Positions 26,481 through 51,664 of a DNA stretch of 60,000 bases are shown here, piece by piece. Every line of letters starts with the position of its first letter. Positions within the stretch are counted from its first letter, which is position 1. The position numbers were made by a program, and so were the translations under genes. Source of the stretch: Chrysomallon squamiferum (Eukaryota; Mollusca; Gastropoda; Neomphalida; Peltospiridae); NCBI GenBank assembly GCA_012295275.1, contig CM022668.1, positions 3,818,080-3,878,079 on the forward strand. Direction: 5' to 3'. Below the pieces are notes generated by a model. The model saw only the letters and a list, made by a program, of their open reading frames with translations, was not told the DNA's origin and did not search any database.

Positions 26481-27900
26481 TCAGTTTAACATAACAAAAA
26501 CATCTTGCCATTTGCCATGTTCAAATTGTCTGTCTTTTCGTAATTTAAGTAAATTTTCCCACTTTCCAGCTTCCAATTCAAATGTGGTCTGCATTGGAAG
26601 TTGATATATAAAATACTCCTCAGGTACAGAGCAACCAAGTACTTCTCCCATGGTAAACCTATCTAAAGACTGGGTGGATATAATTTCATCAGTGATTTTA
26701 TCCTTAACATTATCCTCTACTGCTACATTACTATACACTGTGACTGAGCTAAGTTTTTCTATATGTTTGGACATACTACATCACCTTCCCCAGGGTTGCC
26801 ATAATAATTAAGCTCTACTGTTTCTTTACTACAGTATTTCTTGCCATCTTTCTGTTTAACATCATCAACTGCATCTGAGGTGCTACAATTACCCTTTTAT
26901 CTTCATCACAGCAAACATTTACTTTCTTTTCATTACTGTATCTATACACCAAATACGTTTTCCACTGGCCTTCCCTCAGAAGTACTTTTTCTCTTCTGAT
27001 TTGTTGTTTACAATATTTTCATTAACTGAGAATAAATTATCTGTCACACATTTATTTTTCCTTGTACAAGAAAACGGATTGGACAAAAATGACTTACCTT
27101 TAATGTTGTATATCATTTTATCTCCTCATCTCTTGTTGCTTCATGGAAGCATGGAATTATTAAACACCTGAAGTGGTACCAAACTAAACACTTTTCACAC
27201 TGAATCACTGCACTTTTTACTCATACCATGGCTTCTTGCAAACACAATTTTCTTCAGTGCTTCTGACCATCCTTTTGACATCAGACATACAGGTATCTTT
27301 CAACATGCTGCTAAAAACAAAGTGTTTGACATTTCCTCTGTTATGTGACCATATAATATGCAACCTTTTTCTATTTTTTTGGTTATTCTGTCAACCAAGA
27401 CTTTCTGCAACCATTACCATAAGGACCACTTGGTTTAAGATTCCATTCATTTTCTGTTGTGCATTTACCTCTTAAATACTTACCTATAATATTGTAGTCA
27501 TGACCAGAATTATTTTCATTTTTACTTACTTCATGGTAGCTACAAATGCCACAAACATTACCCTGATTTTCCATCCAAATTACATGAAGTTTCTTTCTAT
27601 TATTCAGATTATTTGCATCTTCAAACTTATTGGATAATTTGAGGAAAAAATTTAATCTGTATTTATTTTATGTGGATCAAAATAATACTTTCCTTATTTC
27701 TTCCATAAAATATAATCTTAGCTTGTAAATAAACAGTATTTACTCCCAGGTCAAGTTCCATCAGACTGAAAAACAAATTTATATTTTCATGTGAAATGTT
27801 TATTACTAGGAATGGAGAAACTTTAAGAAAAACAGAAACAGTTGTTATACTGCTACACCCAGTAAAATGCACTAAAAAAAGATATAAATAAATGAATGGC
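26481..27900 (-). pseudogene. Decayed protein-coding region with a PHD-finger-like pattern
   Basis: On the minus strand a series of protein-like segments follow one another, each in a new frame. From upstream: a segment ending KIIFYGRNKESI; one with VCGIC and WNLKPSGPYG (27383-27613); one ending ENCVCKKPWYE; one with IQCEKCLVWYHFRC; one with GQWKTYLVYRY and VNVCCDEDK; one with DGKKYC and ELNYYGNPGEGD; and a last 97-codon frame (26481-26774) ending at TAA. The order C-x-C, then C-x2-C, then W-Y-H-x2-C is what a PHD finger shows. At least six frameshifts over about 1.4 kb, with no obvious splice sites at the breaks, point to a pseudogene or dead mobile-element ORF rather than exons. I do not recognise the parent protein. 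Confidence 0.55.
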
Positions 27901-27941
27901 ACTGAAGAACATAAATGTTTTTTCATATTTATCTGTGTCAA

Positions 27942-28393
27942 TTTAAACTTTTGTCTACAGTGAGAGGATGAGACATAAATGGATGGATAATAAATAGAAA
28001 TTATTTTCTTTTAAAATAATAGAAACATAACAGATCTTTTAACAATACTCCATGGTAGTGACTTAAGTTTTTTTATATGAAAAAAAAGAGTTAGAACTTG
28101 TAAACTTTGATTAGTATGAACTAAATCAATGGTTAAATAAATAATCATTTCAAGCATTAATTTGTAAATTAAAAAAGTCAACAACAACAAAACAAAAAAA
28201 ACAATGCAACTTAAACCTGTACTTTTCATAAAGTGTCCATGAATCATGTATAATCAACATTAGATGAAAACAATCTTTAGAATAATAAAGAAGTACAGTC
28301 ATATCGAGACTAATATATTTCTGAAGTGTAAACTTTAATATTTATACTTTATTATTAATTTTGATTTGCAAGAAAAAATAAAACTGAAAAAAA

Positions 28394-28441
<48 letters not shown>

Positions 28442-29015
28442 GAAAAAATAATAATTTAAAAAACCAAAAATAAAACATAACTTGTAAGAATATAAAATGT
28501 GCATGATAGTTGTGTTCATATCAGCAAAGGACACTTTAACTATGAATGAATTCTTTATCTGAACACTATCAGTTTTGTCTTATGAACTAAATGAGTTTGC
28601 ATGATTTTGTAAATCACATGAAGTTACATATTTATTTATTTCTCTGGTCATAACTACATATAAAATGCAACACTATAGCAAAAGAACAGTCCCATCATAA
28701 AACTGAACTAACTGAAACATTTGTAACTGTTTTTGTTATTAACTGGTTAACTTTACTAAACATAAACAAACAAAAAGGAAGGTAAACAATTGAAAATTTA
28801 TAACAGTAAATGAATCAATGTAACTAGTCTTTTTTAATGATTTTATTAACCATTTTGAAGCATCACATCTTTCATTACTGGCTTCTTTCAATAGACAAAT
28901 GTTTATATCAATAAAAGAACTGACAGCAGAAATGTGTGTCAAACATATACTTTTTAAATTATATATGGCTTATAAATGTAAAACAAAAGCTGGATGTAGG
29001 TTTTAACTGAATGTA

Positions 29016-29049
<34 letters not shown>

Positions 29050-29102
29050 TGGGAAAAAGCATCAATATATCCTACCTGAGATTTTCTCTTCTTCACTTTT
29101 TG
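27942..29102. other. Spacer with microsatellites; no gene seen
   Basis: AT-rich DNA holding an AAT/ATA run (about 28395-28440) and a TG run (about 29018-29047). Open frames here are short and low in complexity. It probably includes the 3' UTR of the uncharacterised gene at 29103-30267. Confidence 0.55.
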
Positions 29103-30267
29103 TCATAATGAGAAATTATTATCATAATCATCAGAGGTATCATCTTCTGGTGTAACTGTCTCATAAACATTGTCCTCAAAAAGTTGCTCCTCCTCACAAG
29201 TCTGATCTTCATCTGACAAAAAATATCCTTCATCACAGCAAAGTACATGAACACTGTTCTTACATAAAAGTAAAAATAAAATAAAAAATACATAACTACC
29301 TGAAGTGTGTCATCCCATCCAAATGTGGATAAGGAATTTCCACCCTTGCAAAAACTTGCCATATCATCTACAACAGGTTCCATGTGCAGCTGAGGCCAAT
29401 CACGTTCAACATACCTGAAAAGAGATAGATTAAAATATTGCAAAAGTCTATGCAGTTCCTAACACCACTCATTAATATGGTTTACATCACATACAGAGAT
29501 TTATGTTACAGCATTTAGTTCTGTCTGCAAAAGGTAGATCAATGTTGCCAATGATGACTTACAGGAACACCCCCAATGAAACCCCTTCTGCTCTTAAACC
29601 GAATTTCGTGACACAAATGTCTATGCAGTTCCTAAGACTACATACTAATATGGTTTACACCACATATAGAGATTTACGTCACAGCATTTAGTTCTGTCTG
29701 CAAAAGGAAGATCAATATTGCCTTACAGGTACACACTCTGGAAAAGAACCTACTGCCCTTAAACCAAATTTCTTGATGCACATGTCCAGACGTTTTCTAG
29801 AGCTGCTCTTTTTATGGATTATACAATATACAGTTATTTATGTTTTCTTTAGGTCACACTAAAGTGTTTATACAGTCCATTTATAGAAGCATACCTAATA
29901 GTTAAGATCTGTGTTGTTAAATATATTTGCAGTAGCCAGACATAAGGCTATGATACACTATTTGAAATAGGAATAACTTTAAACTTATGAATGGCTTTGA
30001 TTTTTTAACTATATTCTTATTGTTTACAGAGTTTTGCTGACCTCTCCTTTTAATAACCAGTCTCGAAAAGGAACGACTGGAACCTGAAAATAAGTCAGAT
30101 TTGCTCATTATCAAAGAAGTAAATATATTTGATACTGTGGATGTAAAACGATTAGAAATGTTGATTAAGAATATAGTAAACAGAAAGTTACAGATATTAT
30201 AAATTTGATTTTCCTCAAACGCAGCTACTGAGCTAGCGAACAATATGTCCGATGCGGAATGATACAT
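29103..30267 (-). CDS. Uncharacterised small protein with an acidic tail (four-exon model)
   Basis: I do not recognise this protein. The best model is 30192-30267, 30028-30076, 29300-29414 and 29103-29201, with all phases agreeing and 112 residues. Exon 1 gives MYHSASDILFASSVAAFEE. Exons 2 and 3 join to give VPFRDWLLKGEVSKTLYVER and a segment with MEPVVDDMASFCKGG, then STFGWDDTLQ. Exon 4 is strongly acidic (TCEEEQLFEDNVYE and on to DDYDNNFSL). The exon 2 donor (GTAAAC) and the exon 3 acceptor (TTTTCAG) are good. Exon 2 could instead start seven bases upstream, at 30083, but that loses phase with exon 1. Exon 4 uses the second of two nearby AGs. No membrane segment or signal peptide is seen. 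It is divergent to FKRP, with starts about 1.2 kb apart. Confidence 0.48.
29446..29790. repeat. Tandem duplication of a unit of about 172 bp
   Basis: Two diverged copies share CTATGCAGTTCCTAA, ACAGCATTTAGTTCTGTCTG and CTTAAACC-ATTTC blocks in the same order. It lies inside the largest intron (29415-30027) of the uncharacterised minus-strand gene. Confidence 0.85.
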
Positions 30268-31497
30268 AACAAACAACATATTTCTAAAATAAATTGCATT
30301 ATATAGTTGAAATTTTAATTGTGCTACAGTTTTCAAACACGTATGCTTTTTTATAATAAAAGAGAATATGTTTTAGACCTTAGAAATTTAAATTTTTATT
30401 GAACCTGCGAACCATTTGTTTCAAAGAACTAACACGCGATAAATTATTCACTGGAGTTATCGTTCGCGGATTTCACAGCGGCTTGAATTGTTTGCTTCCT
30501 TTTATTTCAGTCTGAACCGCAGTCTAGTTTATGTACCTATATCTTTGTATGTGGAGTACCATACTACGATTTTGTAGTAACAAAATCCAGAAATTCATAA
30601 ATTGATTATTCATTGTGTATCTTAACAAATAAAGGAAAAATTATATAATATAAATTTATATAGCAGGAGAAAAATGTGAAAACAGCATTTAAAAAATCTG
30701 CGGAAATGCGGTTTTCCGAGTATTTTAAAGAAATTACCACAGCTGTAGTAAGTATATACTCTAAGTTATAACTATAATAGTATAAGTTATAGTTATATTA
30801 TAGACAGTATTTCTCAGGTTTCGTATTATATAATAACAATTAATAACTAAGACCGCTTCATTTACTTAAATTTACGATTTTGTTTAATATAAACTAGCTT
30901 ATGTCACATTTCAATTAATGAATTATCTATACCCTGTACAGTGATGTTAACTGTTAGTGTTACAGAAAGAAAGCATTTCATAGTCGTATGAATATTATTC
31001 CAAACATAAAAACAAAATCATTAAAAATGTTAATTACAAGACAGAGAATGCTAGTCTCAGATTTTGATTTTTCTTTAGCCCTTGCAATAGAAATGTTGTA
31101 TTTCTCAAATTATCACCTATGGTGTAAATCATGTTAACACATATATCACTTCATATTCCTATTACAGCTTTAATATGATAGGACATATTGAATTTATTAT
31201 CTTCTAGTCATATTTTATATTTCATAAACATGTGAAACAGTTTACAAAAAATATTTGTTTACTATTACTAATATTAGATACAGCTTATATTAATATTTTA
31301 TCCCGTAATACACCCATACATAAACCATTTCTAACTATTTTAGAAATGTACATTAATTTGTCCAGTAATCTTGTTTTGTCTGTTCAATGGTAGTGTAGCT
31401 ATAGAAACGTGCACTGATTTGATATTCATTTTTGATGCTACAAGTACAAACTTGTTATTATTTTTTGTTTGTTTGTTTTACAGTTATTCTTCCAGAA
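30268..31497 (+). promoter_or_regulatory. Divergent promoter region and probable non-coding 5' exon of FKRP
   Basis: CpG-bearing sequence at about 30390-30500 suggests a promoter between the minus-strand gene and FKRP. On the plus strand a strong donor GTAAGTAT begins at 30748, and an acceptor TTTTACAG lies at 31476-31483, just before the FKRP start. A first non-coding exon ending at 30747 is therefore likely. It would hold a short upstream ORF starting at ATG 30706 that continues through the junction for eight codons and stops. Human FKRP likewise has non-coding 5' exons and one coding exon. Confidence 0.45.
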
Positions 31498-33075
31498 ATG
31501 TCATCAGTGAAAATGTTTAGAGCTGCTATTTGTGGGCCACGTGAACACAGCAGCTTGAGATTCTGCAGACGTCATCTTTGTTTGATTGTTGCAGTTTTAG
31601 TGAATTTGTTAATTTTTTTCTATCTGGCTGTTCTACAACACAGGAGGTTCCCTATGCTCAGGGCACCTGAAAGGGAGTTTTTAATCAGGTTACATAAAGA
31701 AAATACCATCATTGAAGATAATGGTGGATTTATAACAGTGGTTATACGAGATTTTGAAGAATTTGATAATGACATTGTTAGGACAGTAAAGTCTATCCAG
31801 GATTTGGACTCAAAAATAAACATTCTTGTTGTATGTGACAAGATGCCTTATCCTCCATTTTCATTTGGTAAAAATATAAATAAGAGTCAAATGAAAATTA
31901 TTAGTTTGACAATGAATCCATCAAAAAATCTCACCTATTCCAGACCAGAAACATTTATTGACACCCCATATGTTTTTGTTGTTCCAGATTCAGCCAGATT
32001 AACTGATCTGAAAAGTGTCCATCTTGCAATAACATTTCTACAGCAACATGACATGTTTAAATATTTAGCTGTACCACTGTCAGGTGTTCAGACTGAGTGT
32101 ATGTCAGCCAGAATTGACTTAAAACTGTGGACAATGGAGTATTTAGGAGAAGCTGAGAGTAAAACTGGTTGTGACATTGTGTTGGGTGAACATGCTGTGT
32201 TGGTGACAAAACAAAATTTTTTACAATTAGCTGATCCATTTCTCAAACCTTTTTTAATGTCATTTTACATCCAGTCAGTTTTAAGAAAGTGGAAAACATT
32301 TATTTTTGATGGCATTAAGCTAACACTTGGTAAAAATTTATATACTGATCCACATCACCGCTGGAAACATAAACATGACACAAAAATGAGGCTCATGAAC
32401 ATGTATAAAAAGATGGGTATAAAATTAGTACAGTATGCAGATGGAAGGAAAGAGTGGCATGGATGTACAAAAGAAACACCAAGGTGTTTTGGGACAGTGG
32501 AAAATGACATGCCAGAATATTTATACCAGGGAAAATGGACTCCACCCTGCTGTCTTCGATGTTTGCGTGACACAGCTAAATATGTTTTTAAGATTCTGGA
32601 AAAATGTGAGGTCAGATATTGGTTGGAAGGGGGGAGTTTATTAGGAGCAGTTAGAAATGGAGACATTATACCATGGGATTATGATGTTGATATTGGCATT
32701 TATCAGGAAGATATTGAAAAATGTCCAAATCTGAAACAGGTGAAAACAGAATCATTTGTTGATGAGAAAGATTTTGTCTGGGAGAAAGCCACAGAAGGAG
32801 AATTTTTTAGGGTACAGTATAGCGAATCAAATCACTTACATATTGACTTATTTCCATTTTTTTCTCGAAATGGAACAATGACAAAAAATACTTGGATAAA
32901 ATCACACAAACAGGACACAGAATTTCCTGAGAGATTTTTAAAACCTTTGACTAAAATTTACTTTGCAGGAATGAATGTTTCTGCCCCCAATAATGTGAAA
33001 GAATTTTTGGAACTAAAATTTGGTGCTGGAGTTATAGAAAATCCTAAATATCCAAATGCACAAGATCCAGTTTAA
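31498..33075 (+). CDS. FKRP: Fukutin-related protein, ribitol-5-phosphate transferase
   Basis: FKRP adds the second ribitol-5-phosphate of the tandem unit on alpha-dystroglycan core M3 glycan, using CDP-ribitol, in the Golgi. The single coding exon gives 525 residues from the ATG at 31498 (MSSVKMFRAAIC), just 14 bp after a splice acceptor; human FKRP has 495. The open frame extends upstream to 31432, but that part lies across the acceptor and is probably intron. Residues about 27-46 form one hydrophobic segment after a basic patch, the signal anchor of a type II Golgi protein. The catalytic LicD-type domain shows YWLEGGSLLGAVRNGDIIPW (374-393) followed by DYDVD (394-398). Cysteines at 323, 330, 351 and 352 keep the spacing of the human zinc site (289, 296, 317, 318). 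Four N-x-S/T sites are present. AATAAA at 33191-33196 is a likely polyadenylation signal. Confidence 0.96.
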   Translation: MSSVKMFRAAICGPREHSSLRFCRRHLCLIVAVLVNLLIFFYLAVLQHRRFPMLRAPEREFLIRLHKENTIIEDNGGFITVVIRDFEEFDNDIVRTVKSIQDLDSKINILVVCDKMPYPPFSFGKNINKSQMKIISLTMNPSKNLTYSRPETFIDTPYVFVVPDSARLTDLKSVHLAITFLQQHDMFKYLAVPLSGVQTECMSARIDLKLWTMEYLGEAESKTGCDIVLGEHAVLVTKQNFLQLADPFLKPFLMSFYIQSVLRKWKTFIFDGIKLTLGKNLYTDPHHRWKHKHDTKMRLMNMYKKMGIKLVQYADGRKEWHGCTKETPRCFGTVENDMPEYLYQGKWTPPCCLRCLRDTAKYVFKILEKCEVRYWLEGGSLLGAVRNGDIIPWDYDVDIGIYQEDIEKCPNLKQVKTESFVDEKDFVWEKATEGEFFRVQYSESNHLHIDLFPFFSRNGTMTKNTWIKSHKQDTEFPERFLKPLTKIYFAGMNVSAPNNVKEFLELKFGAGVIENPKYPNAQDPV

Positions 33076-35602
33076 TTAGGAATTAATGTTTAAAAACTGT
33101 TATTTACTTTAGGAAAAACAAAAAACAAAACAGAAAAGTTATTTCAGCCATATAAATTAAACAAGTTGTTAGAATGTTAAAATTTTGTTTAATAAAGATA
33201 AAGAGACTTCTTGTAATGGACATATGTTGCTGAAATATGATTTTAGATAAACTGGGAATTTCTTGGGAACACATTTATGACAGTAAGAACATAATATAAG
33301 CAAAACTGACAAATGGCAGGTTGTTCCAGTAAATTGTGATAGTGAATAGTATATTTTCTATTTACTAATACTGTGTTGTTTTTATCTATTTTATTTTTAT
33401 TTATTTTCTAAAAAATACTTAATATTTATCAGTAACTTATTGAATAAAGGAAATCTTTACTAAATAATGTTCTTTGTTTTGTATAACAGTTCAGTTCACA
33501 CAGAAGTTATTAACATGAAACTGTCTAGTTAATTTGCAGATGTTAACAAACATCTGATGTTAATTAGTAGCATTGATTATGCTCATGTCTTTAGCCTATA
33601 ACAGTAATAACAATAATTAAAAATATGAAATTAAAAAATATATGTAACAAAAAAATAATAATATTTCAGATTTTATAGAAAAGATTGTCATAAAATATAT
33701 ATTTAGGTAAATGCAAATATTTTTGCTAAAGAGTTATTTGATGTTTTTCTTACAAATAGATCCAGCATAGATGTGGTACTAATCAGATTAAGTCAGCTGA
33801 GGGATAGTTCTTTATGTGTGTGTATTTATAATACAGATGCAATATTAAGAAATATTTAGAAATCATTCAAATGTTGAGCAAATGAATGTTCTTGGGAACA
33901 AGAATTATAGCGACAGTTGTATATAATCATTTACATGTAAAATCACAAAGTTTGAAATTGAAAACAATAATAATAAAATAAATAAACCCAAACAAATCAA
34001 AATGTATTTACCATGCTGCTGTTTTTGAAAAAACAAACAGTCAAATAAGAAACCTAGGCATTTTCAATAAAATGAATTTAGTAATCATAAAGTCCCCATA
34101 TGTACTACATATTTCCAATGGACATTGTTCAGTTATTTGTTAAAATTTTACTGCCATTTCATTTTTTTAATTATATATATATATTTCTTTAATTTTATTT
34201 ATTTATTTAGTTTACCTAATAAGTGAAATGGTTTTACTTTAAATAATTTTTAATCAAAGAAAATGAAATTGTTGAAATTTTAATGTTAAAATTCAGTTCA
34301 GAAACAAGGATGCTTTTTCAAATATAAAAACATTTGCATTCTTCTTTCATTCATTATTTTTTGTTTCTTTAATTTTTAAATTTAAGAATATATATATTAT
34401 TTATTCATTTAGCAATTATTGTTCTTTACTATTTTTATTATTATTACTATGTTATTATATTTTAACTTGAGACTTTTTGTTTGTTTCTGATTTTTAAAAT
34501 ACATTTCCATTTAGTTAGTTGACTTACCATTACACGTTATTTATATAACATTTAAAACAGGAATCAAAATACACCCAAGTAATAAATAAGGAAATAAAAT
34601 AAAATATCAGAGAATGACTGAATAAATGAGAAACTATATAACACTGTGTAGTTCTTTGTAAAAGTTTAATATGACCAAATTGCTGAGCTTATTATAATTT
34701 AAAAAACCCAGTTTCTGAGAGGCCAAATATATCTAGTATTTGTTTGTTTTAATTTTGGAGCACTCACAATTTTAACTTTCATATTATGTAAAAGTATTCT
34801 GAAAAAAATACCTCTTCAAGGTTCAATGGAATATTTCATGTTTGAATAGGAAAACAAAAACCAGCTGTTTGTTTTATTAAATGATTTTATTAGCATCATT
34901 TTGTACATATATAAAAACGTATCACAGTTAAATTGAAATATCACAAAAAACAAGAATTAATTCAATCCATGTATTTCAATAAGGAATTTTAAAATGTAAG
35001 TTATAGTTATTAAAAAATAACTATGAATATATTTCAGTCTCATATTCGGCTATATTCAATTTTAATTACTACTTATGAAGGATAGATAATAACAATAAAA
35101 TATATGTGCATTTTTAATTACAAAATGGTTAACAACAAATACACAATCAAATACATTCCTTGCATTCTTTCTAAGTTCATTTTATTTCTTGTCTGAAATA
35201 ATGAAATATTTTCTATATTTATAAAATATCACACATTTATTTAATAATTTATCTTTTCATCTATTTGGCGAAACTTCTTTTAGAATAAATTATTTAAAAT
35301 GGATAAAACAAAAGGATATTTTTAAATCTTATTAAACTATGTTTAAAATGTGGCTTAATATTCAGTTTCAAATGTGGATTACTACAAATTCATATCAAAA
35401 ACTTGTTTATTGTTTCCTCTCTGTTTAAACAGATACCAGATCTGAATTTGTTTAACTGTTGATTATTTTTGAAAGAAAAATATGCAATAAAATTTATTAA
35501 TGTTTTATGAAACCAAAATCAAGGTTTGTAAAGATGTACATTTTATTAAACTGCTTTTCATAAGGTATTTCTACTGACATTTGTTAAGTATATGTAAATA
35601 CT
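33076..35602. other. Convergent spacer between FKRP and DNAI1
   Basis: This is AT-rich 3' UTR and intergenic DNA with no supportable gene. FKRP polyadenylation signals are at 33191-33196 and, further on, near 33444. On the minus strand an AATAAA complementary to 35542-35547 lies about 60 bp beyond the DNAI1 stop. Confidence 0.65.
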
Positions 35603-49211
<13,609 letters not shown>

Positions 49212-49451
49212 CTTCCTCTTCTTTACGCCTTTTCGGTACTAGGAATATGAATTCTGATTTTTGTTGTAGAAATTTTGTTCCGAAGCTTATGGCGGTGGAT
49301 GTAGTCTATGGCAACGAACATGCTCAGTCTAACTTCCTCCCATAAGTCTACATTAAAATGTCGCAGTCCTGAAAACGGAAGTGTTTAGCTGCTGGGCAAA
49401 ATTGCCAACAGCTGGTCAGTTTTTAGTCTTATAATTTCTGTTTTATACCAG
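49212..49451. promoter_or_regulatory. 240-bp bidirectional promoter shared by DNAI1 and FAM219
   Basis: The ATGs of DNAI1 (minus) and FAM219 (plus) are separated by only 240 bp. The interval contains CTATGGCAAC at 49306-49315; its reverse complement GTTGCCATAG matches the strong half of an RFX X-box, the usual control element of ciliary genes. It also holds ATGGCGG (49289-49295, YY1-like) and ACGGAAGTG (49375-49383, ETS-like), all common in TATA-less bidirectional promoters. CpGs are enriched relative to the flanks. Factor binding is inferred. Confidence 0.6.
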
Positions 49452-51664
49452 ATGGATAGCATGGAAGACAGTGGTATTGACAGTGATCAAAAATCACAAA
49501 ATGGTCAATCAGAGGTATATTTTTACGTACAGTATAGTAGTATGTCAAATAAATAGAAAAGCAGAACAAGGTCTCAGACCATATTATTATTAAGAAAAAG
49601 TTTAATTATAAACAGTAACTGCGGTTTAGATCTACGCCTTTTCAACTGATATAAATTTATTTGCCAGACGGTCATGAAATCATTTCAATCAAAAGTTGAT
49701 TTAGTTGGTATATTAGAAATAAAAATTTCAAAATGTTGCCAGTATTCTACTCTTATTGACTAAACGTTTAAAATTAAGGGCGATCAAAGCAGCCGAACGC
49801 AATCAAGTGATTATACACCATGAAACAGCACTGCAAATTTATAGACATGGATGATTTCTTTTAAAATGCGTCCAATAAGACAGTATTAAATGTCTCAGTT
49901 TAATGACTTAAGCTTCTTGTCAACCAGGTTATTTTGATTCACATTTTCTGTTAATATTGACGAGCAAATGCTCTTGATGTATTTTCTTCCTCTTCCTCGT
50001 CAGCTGAAGTACCATTATAATAGAAAGCCTATAAGATGTGTCTGACAGTTTGAAACCAGCATTTGTTAAATACAAACTGTTAATCAGCAATAATAACTTT
50101 GCAATGCCATGGTCAAGCTGGACAGACTAAGATGAACTAGAGTTTTTCACTGTTGCAATTCAGAAAACTATTTGTTGTAAAATGAAGGCAACAACCTTTT
50201 TATTTTTACAATAAGAACAAAATATTCAACATGTATCTATAGAAAATGTATAGATTAAAACTACGCTAAATTATGGACTTAATTTTTGAAATAAACAACA
50301 ATTATGGTAAATTTTAAACTGAAAATAAATAACAATAATCATTTTAAATAAAAAATTTATAATAAAAATACATATTTAATTGAATCTTTACAGCTTGTAG
50401 ATAAGTGTCTGATGTTGCTGTATAAAAATGACAACTCGGGAGTAAAGCATTTGATTGAGATTGATTTTATTTTGTTTATAGAAAGATTCCAATACTGTGA
50501 AAAATTCATCAAGTAAATCTTTAAAGAGAGCCGCTGAGCTTCAAAAGAAAATAGGTATATTAATTTAATATTTGTATTTCTCACAGTTTTTTGTTCTATA
50601 TATATATATATATGTGTATTATATTTTCTTATACTACTACTGCTATGATTATTATTATTATTATTATTACTATTATTAATATAGTTCAATAATAAAAACA
50701 AAAATAATAATAATATCAATACAAAAAATATCCAGCATGATTAATGTTATTAATTAACAATTCTTGAAATTATATTAATAAAAGTACTTAAACTAGTTTC
50801 ATTGGTTTTGGTCTGTCATAAACTTAAGATTTGGAAATTTTATATTATTTACAAGTTCTGAAGAACAATATTTATTTTTCAAAGAAAAACAGCGAGTTCT
50901 TGCTAAAAAGGCTCAAGCACATGCAGCTACAGTGGATCAGCAACCGAAACCATCTCGCTTTAACCCAATTAACAGGTAAAAAAACCAATAAAAATAATAA
51001 TTTTATTATAATCTAATTAACAGGTAACTTGTTTTAACCCAGTTAAAACATGAAAACCCCCAAAACAACAACAACAAAAAACAAAACCTATCTCATTCTA
51101 ACCCAGTTAACAGGGTGGGGAAGGAATCTGTCTTGTTTTAACAAAACATAGGAAAATTATCCAAATGATTAATTTGTCATTACGTTTGACATAATTTCTT
51201 TTTTGTTACCTGTTATTTGTTTGTTTTATAGAAAACCTGTGCCAGAGATAGAACCACTGAACCCTGGAAAACAGCCTCTAATTACCATAGTGTCTGATAC
51301 CAGGTCAGTTTTGTTTTATATTCTCTAATGGAGAAAAACTGAATTATTATTCTTCTTCACTTTTCTCTTATTTTTTTTACTAAAAAAGAACATTTACTGT
51401 TAATAACTACTTTTGTTTTCTTCCTTTTCTAAAATGTTTTCATCTTCTTATTTTGATTAATTTTGTTTTTCCAGTGATGAAGACGAATTTGATTTGCCAC
51501 TATCTAGTCGTCAAGCACACAAAGACATCACAGAACAGCTGATTAAAGATGGTTACAACCTTGACCTTGAACCCGATGATGAAGACCTTGACCTTATACC
51601 CCCAAGACCTTTAAATGAAAGGTGTACTTGTTGCCAGCTACAGACACAATGTGCTATTCAGTGA
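49452..51664 (+). CDS. FAM219A: FAM219 family protein
   Basis: Five exons: 49452-49514, 50482-50554, 50885-50975, 51232-51303 and 51475-51664. All junctions are GT-AG and in frame, giving 162 residues against about 185 for human FAM219A. The N-terminal exon is MDSMEDSGIDSDQKSQNGQS. The middle is basic (SLKRAAELQKK, QRVLAKKAQ). The C-terminus has the family signature: LITIVSDTSDEDEFDLP, then QLIKDGYNLD, PDDEDLDLIPPRP and a cysteine cluster CTCC, ending AIQ. The molecular role of the family is not established. No signal peptide or membrane segment is visible, so it is probably cytosolic or nuclear. AATAAA at 51779-51784 is a likely polyadenylation signal. Assignment to the family is secure; A versus B cannot be decided, as invertebrates usually have a single gene. 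Confidence 0.92.

Noticed and set aside
30028-30336. Long minus-strand frame of 139 codons as a single exon
   Set aside because: It reads through a donor (GTAACT) and an acceptor and loses phase with the good exon at 29300-29414; the spliced model is better.
31432-31497. Upstream in-frame extension of FKRP from ATG 31432
   Set aside because: It crosses a pyrimidine-rich tract and a TTTTACAG acceptor at 31476-31483, so it is most likely intron; the ATG at 31498 is preferred.
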